Of a stretch of 64,000 nt of DNA, positions 26,364-36,092 are shown one piece after another. The stretch is from Solobacterium sp. Lineage in GTDB: Bacteria; Bacillota_I; Bacilli_A; Erysipelotrichales; Erysipelotrichaceae. Below the pieces are notes generated by a model, which was not told the DNA's origin, did not search any database, and saw only the letters and a list, made by a program, of their open reading frames with translations. A program made the translations under genes and the position numbers. Location: contig JAFRCE010000013.1 in the NCBI GenBank assembly GCA_017404505.1, positions 1 to 64,000 of the forward strand. The letters run 5' to 3'. Positions within the stretch are counted from its first letter, which is position 1, and every line of letters begins with the position of its first letter.

Positions 26364-26396
26364 GCATATCTGAAGCATTCTGAACGGAGAACATAT

Positions 26397-27170
26397 ATGA
26401 TTTTCTATTTCACAGGAACCGGCAACAGTCTGTATGCCGCCAAACACTTTGATAAAGAACTTTACAGCATTCCCCAGGAATTAAAAAAAGACAGCAGGAA
26501 ATACAAAGCCGACAGCATCGGAATAGTCTGCCCGCTTTATGAATTCGATCTTCCTGTCATCGTGAAGGATTTCATTCTGAACTCGCAGTTTGAAACAGAC
26601 TATTTCTATATTGTCATGACCTACGGCATGCATCATGGCGGATGCGCCGCACGCAACGCGGCATTCTTTGAACAGGCCGGCCGCCGGGTTGATTACTTCA
26701 ATACTGTTCAGATGCTTGACAACGCTCTTCCTGTCTTTGATATCGAGGAACAGAAAAAACTCGATCCCGAAAAAAAGGTGGATGAACATCTCGCTCTGAT
26801 CAAAGCTGATCTCGACGAAAGAAAACACTATATTCAGCCGGCCGCAAAAGAAGAAGTCGATTTCTATGAAGGCTATAAGGCACATGCGATAGATTACAGC
26901 GCCTCCATTGAAAAACCCCGTTACAAAGTGTCAGAAAAATGTGTCGGCTGCGGCACCTGCACCCGTGTCTGCCCGAAAGGCTGCATCCGCGTTGCGGAAG
27001 GCAGAGCAGTCTATGAATACACTGGCTGCATCGGCTGTATGGCATGTATTCATGCCTGTCCCACGAAAGCAATCGGCTTCGCGGTTCTCAGGGAAAAGAA
27101 TCCCGAAGCCCGGTACCGTCATCCGCAGATCAGACTGGCTGAAATCATTCAGGCAAACAACCAGAAATAA
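26397..27170 (+). CDS. EFR1-family flavodoxin-ferredoxin protein
   Basis: 257 residues. The N-terminal flavodoxin-like domain starts MIFYFTGTGNSLYAAKHF with the FMN phosphate loop. The C-terminal part carries two 4Fe-4S clusters: CVGCGTCTRVCPKGC and CIGCMACIHACP. This is the EFR1 arrangement common in Clostridia and Erysipelotrichia. It presumably passes electrons between ferredoxin and a flavin enzyme. It is cotranscribed with the alcohol dehydrogenase and ends at the hairpin at 27184. Confidence 0.9.
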   Translation: MIFYFTGTGNSLYAAKHFDKELYSIPQELKKDSRKYKADSIGIVCPLYEFDLPVIVKDFILNSQFETDYFYIVMTYGMHHGGCAARNAAFFEQAGRRVDYFNTVQMLDNALPVFDIEEQKKLDPEKKVDEHLALIKADLDERKHYIQPAAKEEVDFYEGYKAHAIDYSASIEKPRYKVSEKCVGCGTCTRVCPKGCIRVAEGRAVYEYTGCIGCMACIHACPTKAIGFAVLREKNPEARYRHPQIRLAEIIQANNQK

Positions 27171-27183
27171 TCAATACCGTTTA

Positions 27184-27219
27184 AACAGACCTTGCATGAA
27201 TATGTGAGGTCTGTTCTTT
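27184..27219 (+). terminator. Terminator of the dehydrogenase/EFR1 unit
   Basis: AACAGACCTTGCAT pairs with ATGTGAGGTCTGTT and is followed by CTTTTCC. Further on, ACATGCAT and its inverted copy (27238-27263) form a second short hairpin of unknown role. Confidence 0.8.
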
Positions 27220-27348
27220 TCCGATTGCTGAATCAGTACATGCATTAACAAAATCATGCATGTTTATTGGCGATGCTAGCATGTTTCTGTGTTCTTTTCA
27301 GATTTGTAAGGATATATTGTAAGTAAGAATAACCGAGGAGGTGAAAAG

Positions 27349-27732
27349 ATGGCAATCGGAAAATTCATCATTAAGGCTACCAAAAACGGAGGCGTAAAGT
27401 TTGATTTGAAAGCTGCAAACGGCGAAACCATTCTTACATCTCAGACTTACAAAAGCCTTAAATCCTGCAAAAACGGACTCGCATCCGTCGTTACAAACGC
27501 TCCTCTAGCTGCAATCGAAGACCAGACTGCTGAATCATTTACAAAAGAAAAATGCCCCAAATTTGAAATCTATCTCGACAAAGCCGGTGAAAACCGTTTC
27601 CGCCTGAAGGCAAAGAACGGCCAGATCATTGGCACAAGCGAAGGATACAAATCCTTGAAATCCTGCAAAAACGGAATTGCCTCGGTCGTGAAGAACGCAC
27701 CGGAAGCAAAGGTCACAGAAGCTGAAGAATAA
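27349..27732 (+). CDS. YegP/DUF1508 two-repeat protein
   Basis: 127 residues made of two copies of the DUF1508 unit, each of the form GKFIIKATKNGGVKFDLKAANGE and SLKSCKNGLASVV. Solved members are small beta-sheet domains found singly or in tandem. The cellular role is not established. GGAGG lies 8 nt before the ATG. The gene is monocistronic with a strong terminator. Confidence 0.85.
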   Translation: MAIGKFIIKATKNGGVKFDLKAANGETILTSQTYKSLKSCKNGLASVVTNAPLAAIEDQTAESFTKEKCPKFEIYLDKAGENRFRLKAKNGQIIGTSEGYKSLKSCKNGIASVVKNAPEAKVTEAEE

Positions 27733-27738
27733 TTGAAA

Positions 27739-27790
27739 AAGTCATAACACACTGTTCAGAATGACAGTCATTGTTATGACTTCTTTTTTT
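27739..27790. terminator. Terminator after the DUF1508 gene
   Basis: AAGTCATAACA (27739-27749) pairs with TGTTATGACTT (27772-27782), followed by CTTTTTTT. The convergent TIR gene ends 31 bases beyond. Confidence 0.8.
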
Positions 27791-27821
27791 ATTTCGTTAA
27801 GCCGCAGGGATAATGTCTGTC

Positions 27822-30800
27822 TTACCGCTCAGACGGATCCTGAGAACTGTAATACTGCGCCGCGGCAGTGTATGCCTCGAGTATCTTTTTCCCGGATCCC
27901 GGATCTTCATCTTTAAACCGTTCCAGTGTCTTCAGCACTTCCAGACTGATTTTCCTTTTCTCTTCCAGACTTACTTCGTCCATATCCAGCAGCCTGCACA
28001 TCGGCAGCAGCACCACCAGGTTGATCTGTAAAGTGTCACCGCTTTCGGAAAGAACATTGTCCTTATCCGCAATTGCCTTGCGATACCAGTCGATTGCTTC
28101 TGCTGGTTTATCCATCATCTGATATGATCTGGCGATATACTGCAGAGCGGTAAAGTACGCGTAATGGGCACCGGCATGCGGGTCTTTTTGAATCAGTCTT
28201 TCACATGCGTCCGCTGAACAGCGGTAATTCTTCAGTGCCTCCTCATATTCTTCAAGATATATCAGGCAGATATTTCCGAGTTCCATGTACACATTTGCCT
28301 GTTGTCTCAAAATGGATGAACTGTCTTCAAAACAACTCTTTAGCAAGCGGGCGGCTGTTTCCAGATACTCTTTTGCTTTTTCAGGATTCCCGGCATTTTT
28401 ATCTTCCGTCCCTCTGATCCTGCATGCCCTGGCATATATTTCAGCTGTTTCCTGGCACTGGTTATCCTGAAAAATCGCAGATGCTGCCTGAAAGAATTCC
28501 TCTGATGAAGAGAAATGGTGAATCAGATTTTCGATTCTTTCCGATGTGGTTTTCAATTTTCGTTCGATCTGCTCAAATGTCCCCTCTAATTGTATAAATT
28601 CGTTTATGACCTTTTTTGCCTGCAGATAATGCCGCAATGCGGATGGGTAATTTTTGCTGTTCTGATAAAACCGCGCAAGAGACAGCAGACAGCCTGTATA
28701 TCCGGACTCGGTATGGATGTTTATATTTTTATCATAATATGCTTCTGCCACTTCCATCCTGCGTTTCAGGATCTCCTCTGTCTTTTCTTTGCCTGATTCA
28801 TACAGAGTATCCCCGATCAGATCCATGCCCTGATTCAGTTCGTCGGAAAGATGCAAAATCAATTTCGCAGGCAAAGACTGATCCAGCGTTTCCGCAAAGA
28901 AATCCAGGAACTGATGATATGCTTTCAGACCGATATTATATGCACCTTCATGGAACATAATTCTGGCAAGCCAGGCATATCCCTTGCTGTAAATCTTTGC
29001 CTGGCTGGCAATCTGACGATCGTTCTCATAAGTATAAATCAGAGCATCCTGCAGTGTCTTACAATGTTCCATCGCCGCATCATAGTCATTCAATGCTACT
29101 GCCACTTCTGTCAGATTCTCATAACATTCGGCGAGTTTCTTCCATGCGTAGAAATCATTTGTTCTTTCCGCGTTTTCTTTGTATATTTCTGCGGCTTTCT
29201 GAAAGAGTTCCGCGGCAGCCTGATCGTCCCTGTTTTCTTTCTTTTCTGCTGCATAAAGCTGATCGATCACCGCAATACACCAAAGACAGCGGTCAATGCT
29301 TTTCTGCTCACAGAGGCTATTCGTGATCTCCTGCATTTTTCTGAACAGACGGTCTCTCTTATCCAGATCTTCATTTACTCTTACGGCTGTATGCATGGCT
29401 TCGACAGCGGAAGCATAGTCGGATTCCAAACCGGTCATTTCCGCAAGTGCAAGCTGGAGTTCCACTTCCTGATCAAGATATTCCAGTGCTTTTCCGATGC
29501 TGCTTTCGTCCCACGGCTTGTAATAATCGATATAAAGGTGATGAAGGTCATTGATCGCTGCTCTTAATGAAGAAGGTGTTTCCCGCATGGTGATGGTTTC
29601 CGTCCGGATGGCGCGTGCTTTTTCCTGCAGTTCATTCCGTAACTGTTCATCATCTGCATTCGTTGAGGCCTGTGTATAGTATTCGGCAAGTTTCCGCAGT
29701 TTCTCTTCCGTTCTGTCTGTTCTGCATTCGTCTTCCAGCTCTTTGATTTCTTCCAGATACATCTTCAGGATTTCTTCTCTGGTGGCAGCGGAGCCGGTAA
29801 GGATCAGGTTCCAGGAAGTCAGAACAGATGGAGCCTCTTCAGGCGGAATGGTTCCTTCGATCTGGTTCATCAGCGCTGTATTCAGGCGAATCTTTTCCTG
29901 ATAGGAATTCAGATGTGTACGTTCATACAGGCTTTCGTTGATTTCGTCTGATTTTTGAATATATGTCCTTCTATCCTCTGTCGGAACAATCTCTGATTGC
30001 GCCAGGCTGATATAGATGTCCGACAGCCTGTCCATGCTTTCGACGGTATCCAGTCTGTTTCTCAGTTCTTCCCGCAGATCCAGAGCCAGATGCAGATATC
30101 TGTATTTGTTTCCGAGGCTTTCCGAAGTCTTTGTGATATCGTATTCCCCTCCCGTACCGGCAAGCTCACCGATTTCCACATAGCAGTCCGACAGGATGAA
30201 CCGGTCGGCATCCGCATCTGTTTCCTCGATCAGCTGTTTAAGAATCAACACTGCTTTTTCCAGATACGCGATTCTTTTAACAGGCGTCACAGCGAGACTG
30301 CTGCCGTAACTGCGGTAAATATCAGCTGCCATACGGCGTACTCTGACATCGTCCGATTCCTGCAGAAGACTCTCGATCACCTCAAGTGACTTATTCTGAT
30401 ATTCCAGTGACTCGGGGAAATGAGCGGTATGCCCATAGATTTCACCAATACGGTTATACACGACTGCCAGATCAGCGCTGCTGTTTCCCCTTAGCAAAGC
30501 AGCTGCCTGCTTCAGCGTTTTGACTGCTTTGTAGTATTCCCCCGTCAGCCGGTAGATTTCCGCGAGCCGGCCGCAGGCCGTGATCTGATACTGCGGATCC
30601 GTAAACGTGGCAGCGAGTGCATCCAGTTCCAGAGCGCTGTCCAGTGCTTCCGGCATCAGGCGGCTGCTGATCTGCATGCCCGCCAGGTCATCCGTGGCGG
30701 CAAACCGTTTTTCTCTGTCATCCGTCTGTTTCAGCCAGGAAACGTATTTTGTCTGCCAGCTGATGGCGGTTTCATAATTTCTTTCCACGCCTTCTCCCGT

Positions 30801-31889
30801 GCTGTACATGGCCACGAGCTTTTCATATGCTTCCGGCAGATCCGCTTCCGCCGCGTCAGTCATCAGCGATAAGGCACGTTCGTGATTAATTTCGACATCG
30901 ATTCCGGAAAGATAGGCGAGGGCCATGAAAAAGAGATGAACCGGCTCATCCTTCACTTCTTCCCTGGCAATATCACCCAGTCTCTGCTTCAGTTCATCGG
31001 ACAGTTTTACGGAATCGTCCTTATCGATTCCCTGATCGATATCTTTATAAAAGACCTGCATTTGTTCATAATCTGTTTCTCTGGCAATGATCGGCAGGAT
31101 ATTCTTGTCAGCTTCACAGGCCTGGGGATATTCGATCTGCATGACATAGTTCGGATTTTCCAGCAGGCTCGGCGTCACGACCAGCGCGAACAGTCTGCTT
31201 TTCTGTAATGCCTCAGCGATCGCGTCATTAAAGCTTTCCCCCGGTGTCAGATACTCGTCATACCAGATAGCGATATCCCGGCAGAAATCATTCTGATGGA
31301 TGAGGCGCATGATCTCCTGGGCATATTTACGGTCTTTTTTGCGGTAACTCAGAAAGATATACGCGTCAAAGGCGGCCCGTACTTTCGCGGCAAGCTCATC
31401 ACCGATCAGCACGGAGTCCAGGAATTTCTTCAGTTTGTCTTCATACGGCAATGCGGTCGGATCACGGTCATCCTTATACAGGAACTGCATGTCGCCGCAG
31501 ATGCGGTTGAATTCACTTTCCAGACCGCCCTCCTGCATCAGCGGCAGCACCGGTATATGGTGTTCGACCGCATAGGTGAATTCAAGCGTTCTGGCCGGAT
31601 CGTCACTGAACAGAAAACGGGCTGTTACCGGTACCACAAACAGCTGCATCAGTGCAAGATCCGATGCGAACGCATCACTCAGGACAGTGCCTTCCGCTTC
31701 ATACAGTTCATTTTCAATGTCCGCAGGATCATGAAACCAGATGCCGGCATTGCCATGAGTATGCATCACCTCATCTGTGATCGGATCAAATGTTTTGGCG
31801 AAGTCTTCCGGATGAGCGCAGAAATAAACCCGAAGTTTTCCCTGCGGTGATACGTTTCCTCTCGTTTTATACTGAAGTCCTTTATACAT
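27822..31889 (-). CDS. Large TIR-domain protein with SEL1/TPR repeats
   Basis: 1355 residues, soluble. A canonical TIR domain starts near residue 175 (FDAYIFLSYRKKDRKYAQEI) and includes IWYDEYLTPGESF and NPNYVMQIEY, whose Glu is in the place of the NADase catalytic Glu. An N-terminal module (about 20-145; LRVYFCAHPEDF, LFVVPVTARFLFSDDPARTLE) has the same strand order and looks like a second, divergent TIR fold. A SEL1 pair follows (ALSLMTDAAEADLPEAYEKL), then roughly 950 residues of helical TPR-like repeats. Related TIR-repeat proteins may signal or act in phage defence by consuming NAD. The start at 31889 has GAGG 8 nt upstream. It is divergent from a membrane SEL1 gene. Confidence 0.8.
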   Translation of the reverse strand: MYKGLQYKTRGNVSPQGKLRVYFCAHPEDFAKTFDPITDEVMHTHGNAGIWFHDPADIENELYEAEGTVLSDAFASDLALMQLFVVPVTARFLFSDDPARTLEFTYAVEHHIPVLPLMQEGGLESEFNRICGDMQFLYKDDRDPTALPYEDKLKKFLDSVLIGDELAAKVRAAFDAYIFLSYRKKDRKYAQEIMRLIHQNDFCRDIAIWYDEYLTPGESFNDAIAEALQKSRLFALVVTPSLLENPNYVMQIEYPQACEADKNILPIIARETDYEQMQVFYKDIDQGIDKDDSVKLSDELKQRLGDIAREEVKDEPVHLFFMALAYLSGIDVEINHERALSLMTDAAEADLPEAYEKLVAMYSTGEGVERNYETAISWQTKYVSWLKQTDDREKRFAATDDLAGMQISSRLMPEALDSALELDALAATFTDPQYQITACGRLAEIYRLTGEYYKAVKTLKQAAALLRGNSSADLAVVYNRIGEIYGHTAHFPESLEYQNKSLEVIESLLQESDDVRVRRMAADIYRSYGSSLAVTPVKRIAYLEKAVLILKQLIEETDADADRFILSDCYVEIGELAGTGGEYDITKTSESLGNKYRYLHLALDLREELRNRLDTVESMDRLSDIYISLAQSEIVPTEDRRTYIQKSDEINESLYERTHLNSYQEKIRLNTALMNQIEGTIPPEEAPSVLTSWNLILTGSAATREEILKMYLEEIKELEDECRTDRTEEKLRKLAEYYTQASTNADDEQLRNELQEKARAIRTETITMRETPSSLRAAINDLHHLYIDYYKPWDESSIGKALEYLDQEVELQLALAEMTGLESDYASAVEAMHTAVRVNEDLDKRDRLFRKMQEITNSLCEQKSIDRCLWCIAVIDQLYAAEKKENRDDQAAAELFQKAAEIYKENAERTNDFYAWKKLAECYENLTEVAVALNDYDAAMEHCKTLQDALIYTYENDRQIASQAKIYSKGYAWLARIMFHEGAYNIGLKAYHQFLDFFAETLDQSLPAKLILHLSDELNQGMDLIGDTLYESGKEKTEEILKRRMEVAEAYYDKNINIHTESGYTGCLLSLARFYQNSKNYPSALRHYLQAKKVINEFIQLEGTFEQIERKLKTTSERIENLIHHFSSSEEFFQAASAIFQDNQCQETAEIYARACRIRGTEDKNAGNPEKAKEYLETAARLLKSCFEDSSSILRQQANVYMELGNICLIYLEEYEEALKNYRCSADACERLIQKDPHAGAHYAYFTALQYIARSYQMMDKPAEAIDWYRKAIADKDNVLSESGDTLQINLVVLLPMCRLLDMDEVSLEEKRKISLEVLKTLERFKDEDPGSGKKILEAYTAAAQYYSSQDPSER

Positions 31890-32114
31890 ATACATAACCT
31901 CAGCACCAATCCTGTTTCTGCCGGTGCTTTTCCATATAATTCAATGATTTATGAAATACAGGGTGATGGAAAAAAACTGCTATTATTACTATAACAAGGA
32001 TTCAGGAGCAACAACGAAAAAGAAGCCGCGCATCCTGTTTGTTTCCTTATTACTTTACGGTGCGGCTCACATGTGTCTGACTACTAATAAATGGAAAGGA
32101 AAAGGACAGGAATC

Positions 32115-33440
32115 ATGAGTGAAACAAATGAATATGTCCGTCAGCTGACTGCCAGAGCGGAAGCCGGCGATGCCGCCGCTCAGGCGGAACTGGCCGCATG
32201 TTACATGAAAGGTGACGGCGTACCGGAGGATCATTCTGCTGGTGCGTCATGGTATCTGAAAGCAGCCGAACAGGGAAATGTCCGCGCCGAAGCGGCTCTT
32301 TGCCGGATTTTTCTTGAAGGGGACGGTGTTGAACAGGATTTTTATAAAGCCAGGGATTATGGACGGAAGGCAAAAGACCATGGCTTCAAAGTGGTCGATA
32401 TATATCTCGACAGGGCTGACGATCAAATCCTAGAAATAGAGTACGAAGAAAAAAGACGGCTGGGAAAAGAAAAAGAGCGCATCCGTCTGCAGGAAGTGGA
32501 AAAAAGAGCCCGGGAAGGTGATGCGGATGCTCAGTATGAACTGGGTGAAGCATATCATTACGGGGAAGACTGTACCGACAGTTATATCCGCAGCAAGCAC
32601 TCGCCGTATTTCGCAGCCGGAATCAAAAAGGATGATGTAAAAGCTTTTCCCTGGTATGAAAAAGCCGCCCAGCAGGGACATCTTAATGCGCAGATGTATC
32701 TTTCTGCCGCCTATAAAAACGGTTATGGTGTAGCTGAGAATCCGGAGAAAAGTTTTTACTGGGGAAAAAAGGCTGCCGAGCAGGATAAAGACTGGATAGC
32801 CATGTGGTTTCTGGCAGACCGATACATGAACGGATACGGAACACCCACAGATCTTCAGAAGGCTCTGTACTGGGCGAAGAAGGCATGTGATAAACATCCG
32901 GACGATTTCATGCTCGAAAGCTTAGTCCGTGATATCGAAAAAGCAATCGAAGAGGAAAAGGCGGAAAAGGAAGAGACCAAAAAGGAAGTAGAACGGATCA
33001 GAAAGGAATTAGAAAATTTTGAAAAAGAAAAGTCCGAAAAAGAAAGAAGAGCGAAAAACAGGATCAACCGGGATATCTCCATAGAAATCACCGGTATCAT
33101 TACTGCCCTGCTGTTCTGCGGCTGTGTCTTTCTGTTTACGAAAACAGGTGCCGGCGCCTATGATCCCAACGCCAGCATTCGCGGTTTCAAAGGCGTGATC
33201 GTCAACATGATATGCATTGTCGGAATTTTCTGCTGCGGCACCGCATCCTGTTCCCTGCTGACCGAATCGGTTATCAAGTTAGGGATTGTCGGCGGCATTG
33301 CCGGTGCCATTGCTTCCCTTCTGACCCTTCTTGCCATGCATGATTATCCGATCCTGGTCACATATTCTCTGTGGTATACAGCGGCCGCGTGTGCCCTGTT
33401 CATTCTCATGATCCTTTATAAACGGATCCGATACAGATAA
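32115..33440 (+). CDS. SEL1-repeat protein with coiled coil and membrane domain
   Basis: 441 residues. Residues 1-270 hold about five SEL1 repeats (AEAGDAAAQAELAACYMKGD, AAQQGHLNAQMYLSAAY and others), interrupted by a charged insert near 100-150. A Glu/Lys-rich coiled coil spans about 275-325, and then four membrane segments end the protein. SEL1 repeats bind partner proteins, so this looks like a membrane-tethered adaptor. The start at 32115 has GGACAGGAATC upstream; the ATG at 32091 lacks a site. It lies 225 bases from the divergent TIR gene, whose own SEL1 repeats suggest a shared function. The intergenic stretch holds a TACTATAAC box and an AGCACC/GGTGCT hairpin. Confidence 0.8.
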   Translation: MSETNEYVRQLTARAEAGDAAAQAELAACYMKGDGVPEDHSAGASWYLKAAEQGNVRAEAALCRIFLEGDGVEQDFYKARDYGRKAKDHGFKVVDIYLDRADDQILEIEYEEKRRLGKEKERIRLQEVEKRAREGDADAQYELGEAYHYGEDCTDSYIRSKHSPYFAAGIKKDDVKAFPWYEKAAQQGHLNAQMYLSAAYKNGYGVAENPEKSFYWGKKAAEQDKDWIAMWFLADRYMNGYGTPTDLQKALYWAKKACDKHPDDFMLESLVRDIEKAIEEEKAEKEETKKEVERIRKELENFEKEKSEKERRAKNRINRDISIEITGIITALLFCGCVFLFTKTGAGAYDPNASIRGFKGVIVNMICIVGIFCCGTASCSLLTESVIKLGIVGGIAGAIASLLTLLAMHDYPILVTYSLWYTAAACALFILMILYKRIRYR

Positions 33441-33493
33441 CAAATCCCTCACACTTTATGTTCATACATACACCAGCTGGAGAAACCTCTGAT

Positions 33494-33901
33494 ATGAAAC
33501 AATTATTTACATGCATGATTACTTTAATACTTTGCTGCGGCTGTTCTGCCGCCCAGCCTCAGGACAGACCCGCATCCCCGATCATCGCCATTTCCGAAAC
33601 ACCTGTCCGGGTGGATTATCAGCGGAGCTGGGCCTACAGTGCCTTCAGTGAATCCGAAGATCCGCAGTATATTCAGAAACTGACGGATGCCTTGAACAGC
33701 GTGAAGATCGGAGCGTCGTCTGATGTTTACACATCTGACTATACGGATATTATCATCCTGACATTTTCTGACGGCACAAAACAGTCCATTGAATTTGAAG
33801 CGGATTATTTCGTTGAAGAAGATGATTCCCGTTTTAAAGTGACTCAGGGACTCAGCCAGGTCCGTGCCCTTCTGGATGAACTGATCATAGAAGAAGAATG
33901 A
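33494..33901 (+). CDS. Putative small lipoprotein
   Basis: 135 residues. The signal sequence MKQLFTCMITLILCCGCS ends in a lipobox-like cysteine, although two adjacent cysteines make the exact site unclear. The mature part is an acidic beta-rich domain (DIIILTFSDGTKQSIEFEAD) of no recognised family. It follows the SEL1 membrane gene by 53 bases in the same direction and ends in a terminator, so it is probably in the same unit. The frame from 33458 is rejected because it places charged residues before the signal. Confidence 0.65.
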   Translation: MKQLFTCMITLILCCGCSAAQPQDRPASPIIAISETPVRVDYQRSWAYSAFSESEDPQYIQKLTDALNSVKIGASSDVYTSDYTDIIILTFSDGTKQSIEFEADYFVEEDDSRFKVTQGLSQVRALLDELIIEEE

Positions 33902-33928
33902 TATCTGCTTCGGCAGATATCTTTTTTT
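33900..33928 (+). terminator. Terminator of the SEL1/lipoprotein unit
   Basis: GATATCTGC pairs with GCAGATATC over a TTCG tetraloop, followed by seven T. Confidence 0.9.
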
Positions 33929-33935
33929 CATAGAT

Positions 33936-33963
33936 AGAAAAAGCTGCTTTTTCAGCAGCTTCA
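33936..33963 (-). terminator. Terminator of the PAP2 gene
   Basis: On the minus strand GAAGCTGCT..AGCAGC forms a stem followed by TTTTTC, starting at the PAP2 stop codon. Confidence 0.75.
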
Positions 33964-34944
33964 TTCCGTTACTTCGTTTGTTTCTTCTTTCTGCAGAGCA
34001 GGTGTGTCTTCCCCGCCGCAGACCAGCTTGATTACCAGCGGCCATACAGCGATGGTGAAGAAGACCTGGATTGCCCTGCATACAAGTTTGCCCCAGAGTG
34101 CACCGAGCGTGATCAGCAGCGGGTCTTCCAGGAACTCAATGATCAGATACATCGGCACAAGACCAGCCAGTGCCACAAACAGACCTTTTCCCTTCAGGCC
34201 GGAGGGCTGGAAGCGGATCCAGGTTTTCTCGACAAAGCGGGCGGCGCAGAACGCTATCAGCATGCCGATGTCACCGTAGCCGTCCTTCATCATTTTCTGC
34301 GGATCGACCAGCAGTTTGCCGTCCACGTATGTCATCGGATACGGCTTGAGGGAGATATAGAGGATAGCCAGCCAGCCAAGCACGAAGCCGGCCAGCAGAA
34401 ACATGTTTTCCTTTTCCGGATGCAGTTCCAGATAGGACATGATCTTTGCGACAGCCAGTATGGCAAGCACAGATTCCAAAAGACCAAAGAGTACGTCCTG
34501 CGGCGTATGCACACCAAGGTAAAGCCTTGAGAACATCGTCAGCAGAATCAGGAACATCAGAAAGTATGACAGCCATTTGTATTTCTTACGAGATGAGACA
34601 GCCATAGCACCGTAGATCGGTCCGGCTGTCGCCGTGTGGCCGCTCGGGAAGGAATACCCGGTCGCAGTCCGGATGGCATCACCGGCCGGCATGATCCGGT
34701 CATCACGGATCCAGGGCCGATAGACACAGGCAGTCAGTTTCACGACAGCGTTAATACTGACACAGACATAATAGGAAGCCAGTGCGAACAGGCCTTTCTT
34801 TTTGTTGACCGCCCAGTACAGAAATGCCGGAACAGCAGGCAGATATGTAACCGCAAAGAGCGACAGCCACTCCAGAAAAGGAGTCAGGGCATCACCGATG
34901 CTGTTGCGAAATTCCTGCAAAATAAGAAGTATATCAATATCCAT
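33961..34944 (-). CDS. PAP2-family membrane phosphatase
   Basis: 327-residue protein with about nine hydrophobic segments. The three phosphatase motifs are complete: KLTACVYRP (KxxxxxxRP form), SFPSGHTA, and SRLYLGVHTPQDV (SRxxxxxHxxxD). Relatives dephosphorylate phosphatidate, undecaprenyl pyrophosphate or similar lipids at the outer face of the membrane. The C-terminal extension beyond the third motif is longer than in minimal PAP2 enzymes. Monocistronic. Confidence 0.88.
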   Translation of the reverse strand: MDIDILLILQEFRNSIGDALTPFLEWLSLFAVTYLPAVPAFLYWAVNKKKGLFALASYYVCVSINAVVKLTACVYRPWIRDDRIMPAGDAIRTATGYSFPSGHTATAGPIYGAMAVSSRKKYKWLSYFLMFLILLTMFSRLYLGVHTPQDVLFGLLESVLAILAVAKIMSYLELHPEKENMFLLAGFVLGWLAILYISLKPYPMTYVDGKLLVDPQKMMKDGYGDIGMLIAFCAARFVEKTWIRFQPSGLKGKGLFVALAGLVPMYLIIEFLEDPLLITLGALWGKLVCRAIQVFFTIAVWPLVIKLVCGGEDTPALQKEETNEVTE

Positions 34945-35070
34945 TTTACAAGTACCTCACAGGGATATATCATAAATCATCCGCCGGACAGATTCAAAGA
35001 TTACTTCTGAATGTTTTCGGGATGTTGAAACAGTCCGGCAGTGATAGAATATCGCTTGAGGAGTCTGTCT

Positions 35071-35991
35071 ATGAATCTTACCAAGCTGTTCAATCTGCAG
35101 TTTCTGATGTTCGCGGAAATGGCGGCGGGATACTTCCTCTGCCGCTTTCATGTTCTGAAGCCAAACGACCGTTCGGTTTTCTCCAAAGCGGTAATATCTC
35201 TGTTTCTGCCGGCCAACATCATCGCTTCCTTTGACACGGAACTGAACGGTGACATGCTGAAGGATTTCCTGCAGATCATTCTGGTCGGCACCGCCGTTCA
35301 TATCTTCTGCATGGTCCTGGCCGCCTTCCTGTTTCAGAAAGAAAAGGAAGAGCGCCGCAAAGTCCTGCAGTTCGCGACCGTCTGTTCCAATGCCGGTTTT
35401 CTGGGCAATGCCGTAGCCGAAGGCGTTTACGGACAGATGGGCATGCTGTACGGGCAGATCTATCTGATTCCGGTCCGGATCGTATTATGGTCAGCCGGTG
35501 TTTCCTACTTTCAGGGCAAAGCGGATATAAAAACAACAATGAAAAAGATCCTGACGCACCCCTGCATTATCGCCGTGGGCATCGGCCTGCTCCGCATGAT
35601 ATTTCAGATTCCTGTCCCGGAGATGATCAACGGCACACTGATCAGTCTCGGCAGGTGCTCGACACCGCTCATCATGGTTTTTCTCGGCATGATCCTGGCT
35701 GAATCCGGATTCGCGTCGATGATATCCGTCACCAACCTGAAATTCGCCTTCCTGCGTCTCGTATTCATCCCGGTCTGTGTGCTTGCGGCATGTCTTCTTC
35801 TGAAAATCGATCCGCTGGTTACCGGACTGTCTGTCCTGCTTTCCGCCATGCCGGCTGCCAGTACGACCGCCGTGCTTGCCGAACAGTATCACGCTGATGT
35901 CAGCTTCGCAGCTGACTGTGTCGTCTTCAGTACGATACTTTCCATTGCCGTACTGCCGGTCTGGACGATCATTCTGAACGCTGTATGCTGA
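35071..35991 (+). CDS. AEC-family transporter
   Basis: 306-residue membrane protein of the auxin efflux carrier family with about ten helices in two inverted halves. Typical signatures are ATVCSNAGFLGNAVAEGVYG and the terminal SAMPAASTTAVLAEQY. Bacterial members carry malate or other organic acids and amino acids. The start at 35071 follows GAGGAG by 7 nt. A second AEC gene is present at 60867. Confidence 0.88.
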   Translation: MNLTKLFNLQFLMFAEMAAGYFLCRFHVLKPNDRSVFSKAVISLFLPANIIASFDTELNGDMLKDFLQIILVGTAVHIFCMVLAAFLFQKEKEERRKVLQFATVCSNAGFLGNAVAEGVYGQMGMLYGQIYLIPVRIVLWSAGVSYFQGKADIKTTMKKILTHPCIIAVGIGLLRMIFQIPVPEMINGTLISLGRCSTPLIMVFLGMILAESGFASMISVTNLKFAFLRLVFIPVCVLAACLLLKIDPLVTGLSVLLSAMPAASTTAVLAEQYHADVSFAADCVVFSTILSIAVLPVWTIILNAVC

Positions 35992-36092
35992 GCCCTGTTT
36001 CCCGGCTCTGCCGCAGCGCTTTTTGTTTCTTCAGACTACTATTTCAGACCGTAAAACATTTATAATAAAAACAATAAAGGATGGTATATCAC

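Noticed and set aside
25152..26447. 431-codon open frame on the minus strand
   Set aside because: Antisense to the alcohol dehydrogenase; no family pattern and no ribosome site.
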